Source of the DNA: a virus
Strand: one strand, 5' to 3'
DNA length: 23,618 nt
Virus record (IMG/VR): IMGVR_UViG_3300031952_000152
Span: 1 to 23,618 of that record
Part shown: positions 1-9,165 of the stretch, piece after piece
How the letters are laid out: the number at the start of each line of letters is the position of its first letter
How positions within the stretch are numbered: position 1 is the stretch's first letter
Notes under the pieces: generated by a model
The model's database searches: none
What the model was told of the DNA's origin: nothing
What the model saw: the letters and a program-made list of their open reading frames with translations, nothing else
Program-made: the position numbers and the translations under genes

Positions 1-585
1 CAGTGCCGCCGGTAGTCCGCCGTTCAGCAGTGTCCCCAGGACTTTCAGCCGCTCCAGGACGGTGTACTGCGTCGGGCTGGCCTGGACTTCACCCAACCGT
101 CCTGTAAAGGTGACTTCCTCTAGGAGCGGTGTTACCTGGTCGGTGATGTCCTTGAGCCTGCCGAGCAGGGTATTGGCGGTCGGCGACGCTTGCACCTCCC
201 CCAGACGGCCGGTGAAGGTGGCCTCTGCCAGCAGTAGGGCAAGCGCCGTCTCCAGCGCCTTTAGGCGCCCCAGGACGGTGTTAGCCGTTGGACTCGCCTG
301 TACTTCGCCGACCCGACCCGTGAAGACGCTCTCCGCGAGCCGCGTCGCCAGTGTGTCCTCCGTCGCCGGGTTGATGGCGACCGCAGAGGTATTCTTGAGC
401 CCGACAGGATCGACGCCGCCCCCGCCGCCGGTCGCCTGTGTCGCCTTATCCCAAGTGCTAGTCGCTGGGTTCCAGACGTAGCCGTGGGAGGCGATGATGA
501 CCTTGAAACTCCCGTCGCCGCTGTCGACGTAGCGAGCGTACAGATCATGGCGGCCCGTAGTTTCAGGCGTAAACCGATCGGCCAT
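1..585 (-). CDS. Repeat-containing phage virion protein (tail or fibre-associated), C-terminus cut by window edge
   Basis: The open frame starts at ATG 585 and runs off the window after 195 codons, so only the N-terminal part is seen. A weak AGAGGG SD lies about 12 nt upstream. Residues 1-50 form a small aromatic-rich domain containing SHGYVWNP. A glycine run (about 53-57) and an INPATEDTLA segment (71-80) follow. Then come three 36-residue repeats (starts near 88, 124 and 160), each with the core FTGR-x-GEVQASPT and a leucine-rich tail. GEVQASPT-type repeats are familiar from phage tail or fibre-associated proteins; the exact role here is inference. It is the last gene of the structural block seen here, after the decoration protein, with a strong hairpin between them. 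Confidence 0.7.
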   Translation of the reverse strand, partial: MADRFTPETTGRHDLYARYVDSGDGSFKVIIASHGYVWNPATSTWDKATQATGGGGGVDPVGLKNTSAVAINPATEDTLATRLAESVFTGRVGEVQASPTANTVLGRLKALETALALLLAEATFTGRLGEVQASPTANTLLGRLKDITDQVTPLLEEVTFTGRLGEVQASPTQYTVLERLKVLGTLLNGGLPAAL

Positions 586-607
586 CTAGCTCGTGTCCCT
601 CTCTAAC

Positions 608-637
608 GGGGGAGCCCCGCCGAAACGGGGCTCCCCC
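608..637 (-). terminator. Strong GC hairpin between decoration gene and downstream repeat protein gene
   Basis: Perfect 12-bp stem: GGGGGAGCCCCG (608-619) pairs with CGGGGCTCCCCC (626-637) around a CCGAAA loop. It lies in the 74-bp gap between the two minus-strand genes. No clear U-tract follows on either strand, so partial termination, attenuation or mRNA 3'-end protection of the capsid messages are all possible. Confidence 0.65.
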
Positions 638-659
638 ATGTCTGTCTGGTCCCCTACGG

Positions 660-1070
660 CTAAACGATGTCCGCGGCGCCCGCCGGGTCAGCGCACTCTA
701 CGATGACCCGCTCGGTGCTTATCGCGCAGCCCACACACTGCTCGCGGTCGCCGGTGGTCGTGGGCTTGGTGGCGGTGATGCCGCCGGCCTCACCGTTGCC
801 GGTCTCGCCGAGCCAATACTTCGACCCTGCCGTGTACGGAGCGTCCCTATCCCAAAACACGGCCCGCCGGAAGCAGGTGACCACGTCGCCGGTTACTCCC
901 CGCTGGCCGACGATCAGCCAGGCGTCTACGATCGTGGTTACAGTCGCCAGCGCCTTCACCCAGCCGGACGAGTAGCCGATGAGGTCACCCGGCTTGTAGC
1001 TGATGGCGGTGCCCCCGAGCGTGACTTGCACGGGCATCTGCCCGTTCTCAAGTATTACGTCGTATGCCAT
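660..1070 (-). CDS. Putative capsid decoration (head-stabilising) protein
   Basis: A 136-aa protein directly downstream of the major capsid gene. Its ATG is preceded by an excellent GAGGAGG SD about 7 nt away, which suits high expression. The sequence begins MAYDVILENGQ and is rich in beta-prone stretches, glycine and threonine. It contains KPGDLIGYSSGW (27-38) and, in the C-terminal half, an ITATKPTTTGD segment. This resembles the small decoration-type proteins that commonly follow HK97-fold capsid genes; it would bind the capsid surface and stabilise the expanded head. The assignment rests on position, size and general resemblance, not on a catalytic motif. Another small head-completion protein is the main alternative. 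Confidence 0.65.
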   Translation of the reverse strand: MAYDVILENGQMPVQVTLGGTAISYKPGDLIGYSSGWVKALATVTTIVDAWLIVGQRGVTGDVVTCFRRAVFWDRDAPYTAGSKYWLGETGNGEAGGITATKPTTTGDREQCVGCAISTERVIVECADPAGAADIV

Positions 1071-1103
1071 TGTGCTTCCTCCTCAAAAGGATCGTGGTGG
1101 ACA

Positions 1104-1127
1104 AGGGCCGAGCCGAAGCCCGGCCCT
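1104..1127 (-). terminator. Intergenic hairpin after the major capsid gene
   Basis: AGGGCCG (1104-1110) pairs with CGGCCCT (1121-1127). An inner GC/GC pairing closes a CGAA loop. It lies just past the capsid stop codon and upstream of the decoration gene's SD. It could be a partial terminator or a stability element; no clean U-run is present. Confidence 0.4.
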
Positions 1128-1132
1128 CATTC

Positions 1133-2077
1133 CTAGACGTCGGTTACAGCGGCATCGGTGATGCCGTCGACCAGGGACGCCGAGAGCGTCCCGTAGTTGA
1201 GCAGCGACACGTACCACTTGATGCGGGTCCGGCTGGCGTCCTTCGTCTCCAGCTCCCCAAGGCGAACGACCGTGATCGGGCCGTTCTGCGCGCCGCAGAT
1301 CCCCAGTCCCTCCCCGAATTGCATCAGGAAGATGGTGCTGGTAACGCCGGTGGTCTTGAGGGTGTAGACGCTGGGAGTGCCGCTGACGGTCTCCGTCTGC
1401 ACCAGGAAGTCGGAGATCACCATCGGGACCTCGCCGTACATCTCGATCTGGCGGCCCATCTCGTCCCGCGAGACGGTGAAGTGGTAGCCGGAGGCCCGAC
1501 TGTGCTGTGTAATGCGCCGGCGCACGGCCCGCGTCATCACCATCATGTCGGGTCGTCCCGGCCTTATCAGGTCAATCGCCTGGTCCAGCTTGATTAGGTC
1601 GAGCGGCGCACCCGTGGTCGTGGTGCCCATGTGGACCTGCTGGGTGAGCGGGATGAGGTTGACCGAGTGCAGACCGTCGAACTCCTTGGTGAAGGCCGCG
1701 ACGTCGCCGTAGAAGAACCTGTCCTCAAAGGTGTGGCGGACAGCCTTCGCCTTTAGCTCGATCGCCGTGGCCTCCTGGTCGTTGATGTTCGACCGGGTCT
1801 GCTGGATGAACTGGTCGACGTCCGCGTCCCCGCCGAGGATCTTGAGCGCTGCCGTCACCTGCGTATAGGTAGGCGTGTCCTCAGCCCAGGTATCACCGAC
1901 GTCGTAGAACGCCGCCGTCGCCAGGCCGTTCTCACGGTTATACGTGAGGGCCGAGCCGACGATGTCGATGAAGGGCAACCGTTCCATGATGGGGTTGTCC
2001 TTCACTATGGTCGCGATCACGCCCGCGACCAGGTAGTCGTTGGTCAACTTGGCGGATTCCACCAAGGTCAGAGCCAT
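1133..2077 (-). CDS. Major capsid protein (HK97-like fold)
   Basis: A 314-aa protein with a near-consensus AGAGGAGGT SD 8-9 nt before ATG 2077. The N-terminus reads MALTLVESAKLTNDYLVAGV, then PIMERLPFIDIVGSALTYNRE, which I recognise as typical of a widespread family of phage major capsid proteins. An acidic and helical middle (about 80-125), the MVMTRAVRRRI segment (about 179-189) and a C-terminal ELETKDASRTRIKWYVSL stretch also match the family, where arginine- and aromatic-rich P-domain strands assemble the shell. Hundreds of copies would form the icosahedral head. It lies just downstream of the scaffold gene (22-nt gap), the standard order. No N-terminal prohead protease domain is visible, consistent with a separate scaffold. 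Confidence 0.93.
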   Translation of the reverse strand: MALTLVESAKLTNDYLVAGVIATIVKDNPIMERLPFIDIVGSALTYNRENGLATAAFYDVGDTWAEDTPTYTQVTAALKILGGDADVDQFIQQTRSNINDQEATAIELKAKAVRHTFEDRFFYGDVAAFTKEFDGLHSVNLIPLTQQVHMGTTTTGAPLDLIKLDQAIDLIRPGRPDMMVMTRAVRRRITQHSRASGYHFTVSRDEMGRQIEMYGEVPMVISDFLVQTETVSGTPSVYTLKTTGVTSTIFLMQFGEGLGICGAQNGPITVVRLGELETKDASRTRIKWYVSLLNYGTLSASLVDGITDAAVTDV

Positions 2078-2099
2078 TTGTCGTTACCTCCTCTGGTTG

Positions 2100-3071
2100 C
2101 TATTCGCCAGAGGCTTTGTGCGCCTCCACCCCCAGGGCGAGCATTTGATGCGGGCTCAGGGCGTCTCTGTCTACCTGCGGCCCGCTCACGCCGCCCAGGT
2201 TTGCGGCCCCTTCGCCTCTGGCGAACTCCTGTCCGATCTGTTGTCTCTTGTCCTTCTTCTTGTCTGTCTTCTGCTGCTGCTTGAGGTCCTTCACCTCTTG
2301 CTCCAGGGTGTCGACCTTGGCCTTCGCCTCGTACCGAGCGACCGAGTCGGCCAGTACGAGGACGCCCTCGTGCGGCGTCTGGCTGTTCGCCCCGATGTCG
2401 ATCCCCTGGTTGGCAGCAGAGATGACTCGCTCCACAGCGGTCCGCCCTTCGAGCTTCATGCCCGCCGTCTCCAGGCGGTCCAAGTAGCCGTCGAGCGACC
2501 GCGCGAGCCCTTGAGCCTGCGTTTGGGCCATCGCCTGACCCTGCGCCTGCCTTACCCGTTCGTCGAAGTTCTGCCGGAAAGCCGGCCGAGCCTCTTCCTC
2601 GATGCTCTCCTCAACGAGTTGGAGCAGGGCGTCGACCCTGACGTCGCGCTGGGCAAGGAGGCCCTTCGCTTCGTCGAGTTGCTCCTGCTTCTCGTTGAGT
2701 GCGGTCTGGAATCCGGGTAGTCGCTTCGTCAGGGTGGCGATTTCTGCCGCCAGACTCTCTACTGTCGGCGGGCCTTCGGCACCAGCCGCAGCGTCCGGGG
2801 CCGTTTCGCCTGGGGGCGGGGCCTCCCCGGCCGGCGGTGTACCCTCTGCGCCCTCCGTAGGGACGCTCAGAGCGGCCTCAGCGCCCTTAGCACCGTCGGC
2901 TGGGGTCTGCGCCTCAGCCGCGGCGTCTAGGGCGGCGATGCCCGCCATGAGCTGCTCGTGGGACGTGACTGGGACTGCCGGTGACGGGGACGACTGACCG
3001 CCCGTGGCGTCCGGGCTGACCGGAACCTTGGACTCGGCACCTTGTCCTTCACCGTCTGTCTTATCTGGCAT
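2100..3071 (-). CDS. Capsid scaffolding protein
   Basis: A 323-aa protein whose composition is classic for a phage scaffold. The first ~110 residues are disordered and rich in Ala, Pro, Gly and Glu. Residues ~105-145 and ~240-285 are Glu/Lys/Gln-rich helices likely to form coiled coils. Near the C-terminus lies a basic patch, KTDKKKDKRQQ, followed by a short helix that would contact the capsid protein, as in P22-like scaffolds. It would guide assembly of the procapsid and then leave. It sits immediately upstream of the major capsid gene. The ATG has a GGAGG SD about 9 nt upstream. I see no serine protease motif, so self-cleavage is not indicated. Confidence 0.85.
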   Translation of the reverse strand: MPDKTDGEGQGAESKVPVSPDATGGQSSPSPAVPVTSHEQLMAGIAALDAAAEAQTPADGAKGAEAALSVPTEGAEGTPPAGEAPPPGETAPDAAAGAEGPPTVESLAAEIATLTKRLPGFQTALNEKQEQLDEAKGLLAQRDVRVDALLQLVEESIEEEARPAFRQNFDERVRQAQGQAMAQTQAQGLARSLDGYLDRLETAGMKLEGRTAVERVISAANQGIDIGANSQTPHEGVLVLADSVARYEAKAKVDTLEQEVKDLKQQQKTDKKKDKRQQIGQEFARGEGAANLGGVSGPQVDRDALSPHQMLALGVEAHKASGE

Positions 3072-3095
3072 GACCTCTAACCTCCAAATGAAAGA

Positions 3096-3111
3096 CCCCC
3101 GATTTCGGGGG
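3096..3111 (-). terminator. Hairpin between the giant virion gene and the scaffold gene
   Basis: CCCCCG (3096-3101) pairs with CGGGGG (3106-3111) with a 4-nt loop. On the minus strand the stem is followed by TCTTTCATTT, a modest T-rich run, so this may act as a weak intrinsic terminator of upstream transcription. It lies just before the scaffold SD. Confidence 0.5.
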
Positions 3112-3142
3112 CCCCTGCCGTGTGTCTAGCCGTCCGATTCTG

Positions 3143-6100
3143 CTACTGCGCCAGTCTTGGCGCGTATCCATACTGTTTCTCGAAGAGCGCCTGTGCCGCT
3201 TTCGTCTTCGCAGTAGAGGCGTAACCCCACTTGATGAGGATCGCGTTGATGTCAGGGTGCCGGCGGCGGTATATCTCCCGCACCTCCGAGAGCGTAGCCG
3301 TTACCTCATCAAGGAACTGCCACCGCGGGTCTTCGCTGGGGTCGATGCCCATTTGGACGGCTTCGAGTTGGACCTGATTGGTGTACTGGCGCAGGCTCAC
3401 GCCCCGAAGGGCTGGCTCATTCGCCGTCATGCGCTCCCAGAGCTGCTCCTCCAGTTCCCAGTAGTCGCTTATCTTCTCCTGGTCCAGCCGAAGCTCGCGC
3501 TCCAGCGGGTGTTCATCCTTGTGGAGCCGGTCCTGAATGGCAGTCCATGTAGCATCGCCGTACCTTTGCTTGAAGGCGGCGTCGATGCTGTCCTTTGCCT
3601 CTTGGTCATAGCGCCCCAGGTCGTCAGTGAGGCCGGGATCGCTGATGGCCTGCATGTAGTAGTTGTAGAGGATGCTGTTCCTGTTCTCAGCGGTCATGGC
3701 CTCGGGCTGGTTGAAGCCAGCGACATAGAGGGAGAACTGCCCTTCGGGGTCGTTCAGGCGCTCCCTCATTCCCCGCCGTTGGTCCCTGATTCGGGTGATA
3801 GCGTCCCTGACCTGACTGCCACTGACCCCCGGCTTGAACTGTTGGGCGACCTTCCCCATCTGCTCCTTGTACCAGTCCTTGACCTTCTCGTTCTCTATCT
3901 GGTAGAGGTGCCGCTGGCGGGTCATTTCTTGTGTTTGATCGTCGCGCAGGGGCTCCGAGATCTCGCTCAGTGCCGTGACCTCTTCGACGTCCACGCCGGC
4001 TATCTCGGCGGCTCGCTCGTAGGCCTTCGCTCTTTGCTCGTTGGTCAGGACGTAGTGCCCCCTGTCATCTACCGCCGTGAGCGGGTTCTGGCGCATCCTG
4101 AGCCTGTCATTGACCGTGCCCTCCGATACGCCGAGCTCCGTAGCGGCCTGCCCGCGCGCGGCCCTGATCTTCTCCAAGTTCTCCGGCCGGAAGCGGACGA
4201 CGCTTGCCTGCTGCGAGATGGCCCGGCGCAGGCTTGCCTCCCGCCGCGCCTCTGACAGTTGCGAGATGGCGTCCTGGTCGCGCTGGTCGGCCTTCGTGCG
4301 GATCTCCGAGGGGATAAGGCCCTTGTTGAGTAGGATCTGGTTCATGTCCCGCTCCAGCCAGGGGTCCCCGAAGAACCTCTGCTGGACGGCCGCAGCGCCG
4401 GGAAGTCCGGCGGCTGTTGCCATGTCAAGTGCGGTGGACGCCGGCGCCGGCAGCGCCTCCCCCAGTTCGCCTTGCATGATGCCCATTGGGAAACTCACCT
4501 GGGGCCCGAAGAAGAAGCCGAGCGAGGCGAGGGCGTCTTCGCCCTTCTGTACCGCGCCGAGCGCCCCGCCCTCTCGCGGTGGGAAGAACATGTAGTTCAT
4601 CGCCGCTGTTCCGGGTATCGGCCAGCGACGGACGTTGCCGAAGACCATGCCACGCCCAAGGCCAACCTCATACTCCGTACCCGGAACCCTGAATTGCCCC
4701 GCCTCTGGGTTGCCGACCATCGGCAGCACGACCTTCGCGGTGGCCGGCTTCGTCATAACCTGACCCGCCAGGTAAGGCCAGCGGCGGCTCTCATAGACCC
4801 AGTAGGGGAAGAAGTGCTGCATCGTGTAGTCAATCACGTTCCGGTCGTCATAGTTCACAAAGGCCCTGCTCATATCGTCTTCCGCTGCGGTGATGGCGTC
4901 CTGGTAAGCCTTGGCGTAAATCTGCCGCTTGTCGGTCGGCAGCTTCTCTAGGGTGCCGGCGATTCGCTCCAGGTATGCGTTCAGCACGGCCTCCTGGTCC
5001 TCGTTGAGAACGGGCTCGCGCAGTGTCTTCATGGCGTCGCGCTTGAACTCCGCGAGGCGCGCCGCCCGGTTGCGCTGCATCTCCAGCACGGCGTCCTTCG
5101 CGTCTGCGGCTGCCGACTCGCTGGTAACGGAGAGCGGCGTGCCGGCGGGAGTCTCCAGTGCTGCCGCACGCTCCGACCCCACGCCCAATTCCAAACTTCG
5201 CACCTTCGCCAATTGCGCCTGAGCTTCGTAGACAGCAGTGAGGCGCTCGGCGAGTTGCTCTTCTAGCTGTTGGGAATCGAGTGGCGGTCGACCCTCAGCC
5301 CGCGCCCGCTCCAACTGGGCATAGAGGCCGTCGATCTCTGCCTCTTTGCCGCGGAGCATCAGTTCCGCTTGGCCGATCGCGTCGTTGGGGTCAGGCGCTC
5401 CGTAGGCCTCTTCACCGAGCCCTATGGTCTTCTCAAGCTGGTCGTGGCGACGTTCTGCCGCCCTGAGTTCACCGGTCAGTGCCGCTTCCTGCTTCTTCCC
5501 CGCCGTTGACTCCTGCCAGAGCTCGTAGGCGTTATCTTGGGTGTACCGGCCTTGACCAGCGCGCTCTCCAAAGGCCTCGGTTATCCACTCGTCGGCACCC
5601 CACATCTCATCCTCGAAGTCGGCCCAGTAACGCGTCTCGGTCGGTGCCGCCCGCGCGATGCCGCGCCCGGTGGGGTCGGCGGGTTTGCCGAGTGCGGCGC
5701 TGACCTGGTCGATCTGCTCCTGGAGCGCGTCCCAGCGCATCGTGCCGACCGTGTCCGTCGTGTCAACCGCGGCTTGAAGGTCATACAGGGCTTCCAGTTT
5801 CTTCTTGCCCTTGAGGTTCGGCAGCGACTCCTCGAGCTGGGCGAGCCGGCCCTGTTCCTCGAGCGGCGTCCCCAGTTTTCGCTTGGTTATACCCTTGCCG
5901 CTGGTGAGGGCCCGCGGCTTCTGTTCCTCAATCTTGACGCCGCGCGCCCGCAGTTGGGCCACAAGGTTCGGGTCCCTGACCTCGACCTGTGTAACCGGCA
6001 CCATCGGCGCGCGGCCCATACGAAGGCTCGGACCGGCTTGGTGCCGGGGCCGGTACACCGTCCTCGTGTTGGCGAACCGCCAGGCGGGGTTGTCGCGGTC

Positions 6101-9100
6101 GACGAAGTTCTGGACGTCGTAGAGTTCCTGCCTGAGACGGTAGATCTCCGACTTCACGCCCTCGCGCTGGCCCTTGAGTTCCTCGACGCTCGGCGGCCTC
6201 TTGGCCTCCTCTGCGCGCCCGAGCGCCTTTTCCGTCTCCCGCGCCCTCTGCGCGGCGATGGCCTCTATCTCCTCCGGTGTTCCCTTCTCGAAGAGGCCGG
6301 CCTGTTGAGCGCGAGTGCCACCCAACTCCGTCTCCGTAGCAAACGTGTCCTCCTGTACCATCTGCCCTTGCTCATCGAAGCGCAGGCGGCCGACTGTCTC
6401 CGGCGCCGCGGGTTCCGGCTTTGCGATCGGTTCCTGCTTGAACCGCATGGACTCTTTCTGGTACGCGCGCTCCGCCTTTACGGTCGGCGCCACGGTCCGG
6501 CGCTCGGCGTAGAAACAGGACTGGTAGAAGTCTTCGAGCGCCTTGTCTATCTCACCGTTGGCCTTCTCGTTGATTGCCTGGAGCGCACCCCGCATCTCGT
6601 ACACGTCCGCCGGGTCGACGCGGGCGACGTTCTTGCGCTGGAAGGCCCAGAACTTATCGGCGTACTCAACCGCCTCGCGGTGTCGGTTGAGCCGGAGTTG
6701 CGATATGAGCTTCGCGTTCTTCTGCGCGAGGCTGTTGAGTCCCGGCCCACCCTGCGCCCGCGATACCTGGTCGGTCCTCTTTACGATCCTGTCGAACCCG
6801 TCCTCGATCAGCGTCCGGGCCCGCTCGAGGCCGCTCCGCCATTCGTCCGCCGCCTCAGCCACAATCGGCGAGTGGAAGCCGTGTTGCTCTAGGAGATCCT
6901 GGAAGGAGTCCGTGAGTTCCCGCTCGTAGGCCCTGGTCGAGTATTCGAGGTTGTGAGCCTCTTTCAACGCGGCGAAGATGTCGGCCATGTTCTTCATCCG
7001 CATGTTGGGCAGGTGGTCGATGATGTCCTCGATACGGACGGCGATCGCCTCCGGCGTTGAGGCGTCCACCACCCGCTGCATCTCGTCCATCTTCGAAAAG
7101 ATCCCCTCAAAGCGCCGACCCAGACCCCCCACCCGGACGGCGTCGCCGTAGACCTTGAGTACACTCGGCGAGAGGTCGCTGTACTTCTCCATCAGGGCCA
7201 TCGCGCCCCGCCGGTTGAACTCCCGTCGATTGACCATCGTGGTCAATCCGCGGATCGCCTCCGGTCCGTTCGCCATCGCCGTCGCCACATGCACATTGAC
7301 GGCCTTGCGGACATGCTCCAACTCGGCCGGCAGTTGCTTGTTGGCGATGTCGAGGACTTCACGCATTACCGCGTCGTCCTGTAGGCCGGACGTCCGAAGG
7401 TTCTCCGCCAGCCGGGTACGGATACGCTGGATAGCGTAATGGGTGCGCTGGGCGGCGTCCGTGCGCCGTGAGACGTCCACAAAGTAGCCGCCTGCCCACT
7501 TGTAGGCAGACTTCAACCAATTAGGGCCCGTGACGTCCTTGAGTCCCATCGCTCCGCCGACAGTCTGGCCGGACTGGACTATCCGCCCCAGCTCGGGGGC
7601 ATGGAAGCCCTTTATCATGTTCCCAAGTGCGGCGCCGCCGTCCATGCCGATAGACGATTCGCCGGCGACCTGACGGTAGGCACCCTCCAAGACGTTGAAC
7701 AGCGGGAAACCCGCAAAGGCCAGGATCGCGTTTGACATGGGCCGGACGAAGTAAGGTTCGAGGGTCTTCCTGTAACCCGCGATGTACGTCCTGTCCATGC
7801 CGTCGAGGATGTAGCCGCGGAGAGCTCTCTGGGCCTGATTGGTGAAGAGGGCATCCTTCACGCCGACTGGCCCGCGTTTCTGCACGACCTCCTTGGTCAG
7901 GCCGAGTATCTCCCCGAACTTCGGGCGGCCCATCTTGCCGAGTTCTTCCGTCGTCGGCGCCTTGCCCGCCTTCATCATCAGGTCGACGCCGAAGTTGCGG
8001 ATGTAGGATGTCCGGCGTTCCCGGACCGCCGTGTCGATCGCCTTCCGCGCCCGAGCCGCCGTCGTCCTGCCCACCCAGTTTGCGAAGTCGAGGGGGTTCT
8101 TGCTGGCGATATTCTGCATCATCGGCACCCAGTTCTCGGGATCGCCGTCTGCCATATCCCCGAGAATGGCGCTGATACTGCCGTACTCCGGGTCGTTCCG
8201 CCCCGCAACAAGTAGGTGGTGGGTCAGCCTGGCGTCCCCCGTCATCGTGTCGACGCCGTAGGCCGCTCCGTGCCGGTCGGCCAGTACCCTCACGTTGTCA
8301 AAGGCCGCGTCCGCCAGCTCAGTTACCTTGTACTCGGTGGGTTTAGGCAGACCACGCCATCCCTTCGCCAGGGCGCCTCCGACCTTCTGAACAGGCCAGT
8401 CGGCAGCCTTCATGCCCACCTCTTCTCCCTTGCCGATAGCGCGCGTGATAGCGGCCAGCACCCCCGGCTTCCCAGCCGCCTTGATGCCAGCGTTCTTAAG
8501 CAGACCCCACCCGACGTAGCTCGCGGGGTGTGCCGCCATCTCGGTAATGAACTTCTCGACGTCACCCTGACCGGCGTACTCCTTCTTGGCCTCTTCGGTG
8601 GTCATCGTTCCGGCGTGGGCCGTCTTCGCCCCGGCCACTTGCAAGGCCTTCCCCATCCGTTGAAAGTTGGCGGGCCACTGCGTAGGGAGAGGGTGCGTTA
8701 CTCCAGCCGCACCGGCGCCCAAGATCCCCGCAACGCCTTCACCTACCAGCCCCAGGCGTCCCGCGACCGGCTTGACGCCTTCCTCCTCGACCTTGTTGTA
8801 GCCCGCTGCGAGTGGCTTTAGGGCGATGCCGGCCCCCTTCAATAGGGGCTTGGTGGCCGGGCTTGTCACCTGGGTCGCTACGTCTAGCCCCGTCTTGACT
8901 AACCCGCCGAGATCCCCGAGGAACCCGCCGCCGCCCTGCGGTTTCGTCTGCGGCACTGTCCCCGTCTGTTCCTGCGGGCTGAGGAGCTGCTGCACGATGG
9001 GCGACTGGAGAATGTCGTTCGAGATGCCACCTGTAGGCGGCTGGAGCTGCCCGCTTTCGACCATGCGGGCGTACTGGGCCGCGATGCGCTTCCGGCGTTG

Positions 9101-9163
9101 CGTCCTCAGCTCATCGAGACGGCTGAGCCAACTGTTTTGTCCCCAGCTTCCCCAAGTGCTCAT
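3143..9163 (-). CDS. Giant 2006-aa putative internal virion / DNA-ejection protein
   Basis: One uninterrupted 6-kb frame between portal and scaffold. Its ATG lies 2 nt after the preceding stop (TAGATATG), so it is translationally coupled. A proline/glutamine-rich N-terminus is followed by a Gly/Ala-rich hydrophobic, possibly membrane-active stretch (about 78-155). A mostly helical region follows, with a hydrophobic segment at 478-494. Residues ~960-1400 are charged coiled-coil-rich. A conserved-looking aromatic block around 1448-1465 (FFPYWVYESRRWPYL) precedes a Gly/Pro-rich hydrophobic region to ~1595. The last 400 residues are charged helices with an HTH-like LGVSEGTVNDRL at 1677-1688. I recognise no catalytic motif. 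Size, amphipathic segments and head-cassette position fit an internal protein injected with DNA, or a 'large polyvalent protein'; this is inference. Confidence 0.6.
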   Translation of the reverse strand: MSTWGSWGQNSWLSRLDELRTQRRKRIAAQYARMVESGQLQPPTGGISNDILQSPIVQQLLSPQEQTGTVPQTKPQGGGGFLGDLGGLVKTGLDVATQVTSPATKPLLKGAGIALKPLAAGYNKVEEEGVKPVAGRLGLVGEGVAGILGAGAAGVTHPLPTQWPANFQRMGKALQVAGAKTAHAGTMTTEEAKKEYAGQGDVEKFITEMAAHPASYVGWGLLKNAGIKAAGKPGVLAAITRAIGKGEEVGMKAADWPVQKVGGALAKGWRGLPKPTEYKVTELADAAFDNVRVLADRHGAAYGVDTMTGDARLTHHLLVAGRNDPEYGSISAILGDMADGDPENWVPMMQNIASKNPLDFANWVGRTTAARARKAIDTAVRERRTSYIRNFGVDLMMKAGKAPTTEELGKMGRPKFGEILGLTKEVVQKRGPVGVKDALFTNQAQRALRGYILDGMDRTYIAGYRKTLEPYFVRPMSNAILAFAGFPLFNVLEGAYRQVAGESSIGMDGGAALGNMIKGFHAPELGRIVQSGQTVGGAMGLKDVTGPNWLKSAYKWAGGYFVDVSRRTDAAQRTHYAIQRIRTRLAENLRTSGLQDDAVMREVLDIANKQLPAELEHVRKAVNVHVATAMANGPEAIRGLTTMVNRREFNRRGAMALMEKYSDLSPSVLKVYGDAVRVGGLGRRFEGIFSKMDEMQRVVDASTPEAIAVRIEDIIDHLPNMRMKNMADIFAALKEAHNLEYSTRAYERELTDSFQDLLEQHGFHSPIVAEAADEWRSGLERARTLIEDGFDRIVKRTDQVSRAQGGPGLNSLAQKNAKLISQLRLNRHREAVEYADKFWAFQRKNVARVDPADVYEMRGALQAINEKANGEIDKALEDFYQSCFYAERRTVAPTVKAERAYQKESMRFKQEPIAKPEPAAPETVGRLRFDEQGQMVQEDTFATETELGGTRAQQAGLFEKGTPEEIEAIAAQRARETEKALGRAEEAKRPPSVEELKGQREGVKSEIYRLRQELYDVQNFVDRDNPAWRFANTRTVYRPRHQAGPSLRMGRAPMVPVTQVEVRDPNLVAQLRARGVKIEEQKPRALTSGKGITKRKLGTPLEEQGRLAQLEESLPNLKGKKKLEALYDLQAAVDTTDTVGTMRWDALQEQIDQVSAALGKPADPTGRGIARAAPTETRYWADFEDEMWGADEWITEAFGERAGQGRYTQDNAYELWQESTAGKKQEAALTGELRAAERRHDQLEKTIGLGEEAYGAPDPNDAIGQAELMLRGKEAEIDGLYAQLERARAEGRPPLDSQQLEEQLAERLTAVYEAQAQLAKVRSLELGVGSERAAALETPAGTPLSVTSESAAADAKDAVLEMQRNRAARLAEFKRDAMKTLREPVLNEDQEAVLNAYLERIAGTLEKLPTDKRQIYAKAYQDAITAAEDDMSRAFVNYDDRNVIDYTMQHFFPYWVYESRRWPYLAGQVMTKPATAKVVLPMVGNPEAGQFRVPGTEYEVGLGRGMVFGNVRRWPIPGTAAMNYMFFPPREGGALGAVQKGEDALASLGFFFGPQVSFPMGIMQGELGEALPAPASTALDMATAAGLPGAAAVQQRFFGDPWLERDMNQILLNKGLIPSEIRTKADQRDQDAISQLSEARREASLRRAISQQASVVRFRPENLEKIRAARGQAATELGVSEGTVNDRLRMRQNPLTAVDDRGHYVLTNEQRAKAYERAAEIAGVDVEEVTALSEISEPLRDDQTQEMTRQRHLYQIENEKVKDWYKEQMGKVAQQFKPGVSGSQVRDAITRIRDQRRGMRERLNDPEGQFSLYVAGFNQPEAMTAENRNSILYNYYMQAISDPGLTDDLGRYDQEAKDSIDAAFKQRYGDATWTAIQDRLHKDEHPLERELRLDQEKISDYWELEEQLWERMTANEPALRGVSLRQYTNQVQLEAVQMGIDPSEDPRWQFLDEVTATLSEVREIYRRRHPDINAILIKWGYASTAKTKAAQALFEKQYGYAPRLAQ

Positions 9164-9165
9164 AT

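Noticed and set aside
5537-6892. Plus-strand frame of 451 codons opposite the giant gene
   Set aside because: Antisense shadow in GC-rich DNA; Leu/Arg/Val-rich without domains, and no operon context.
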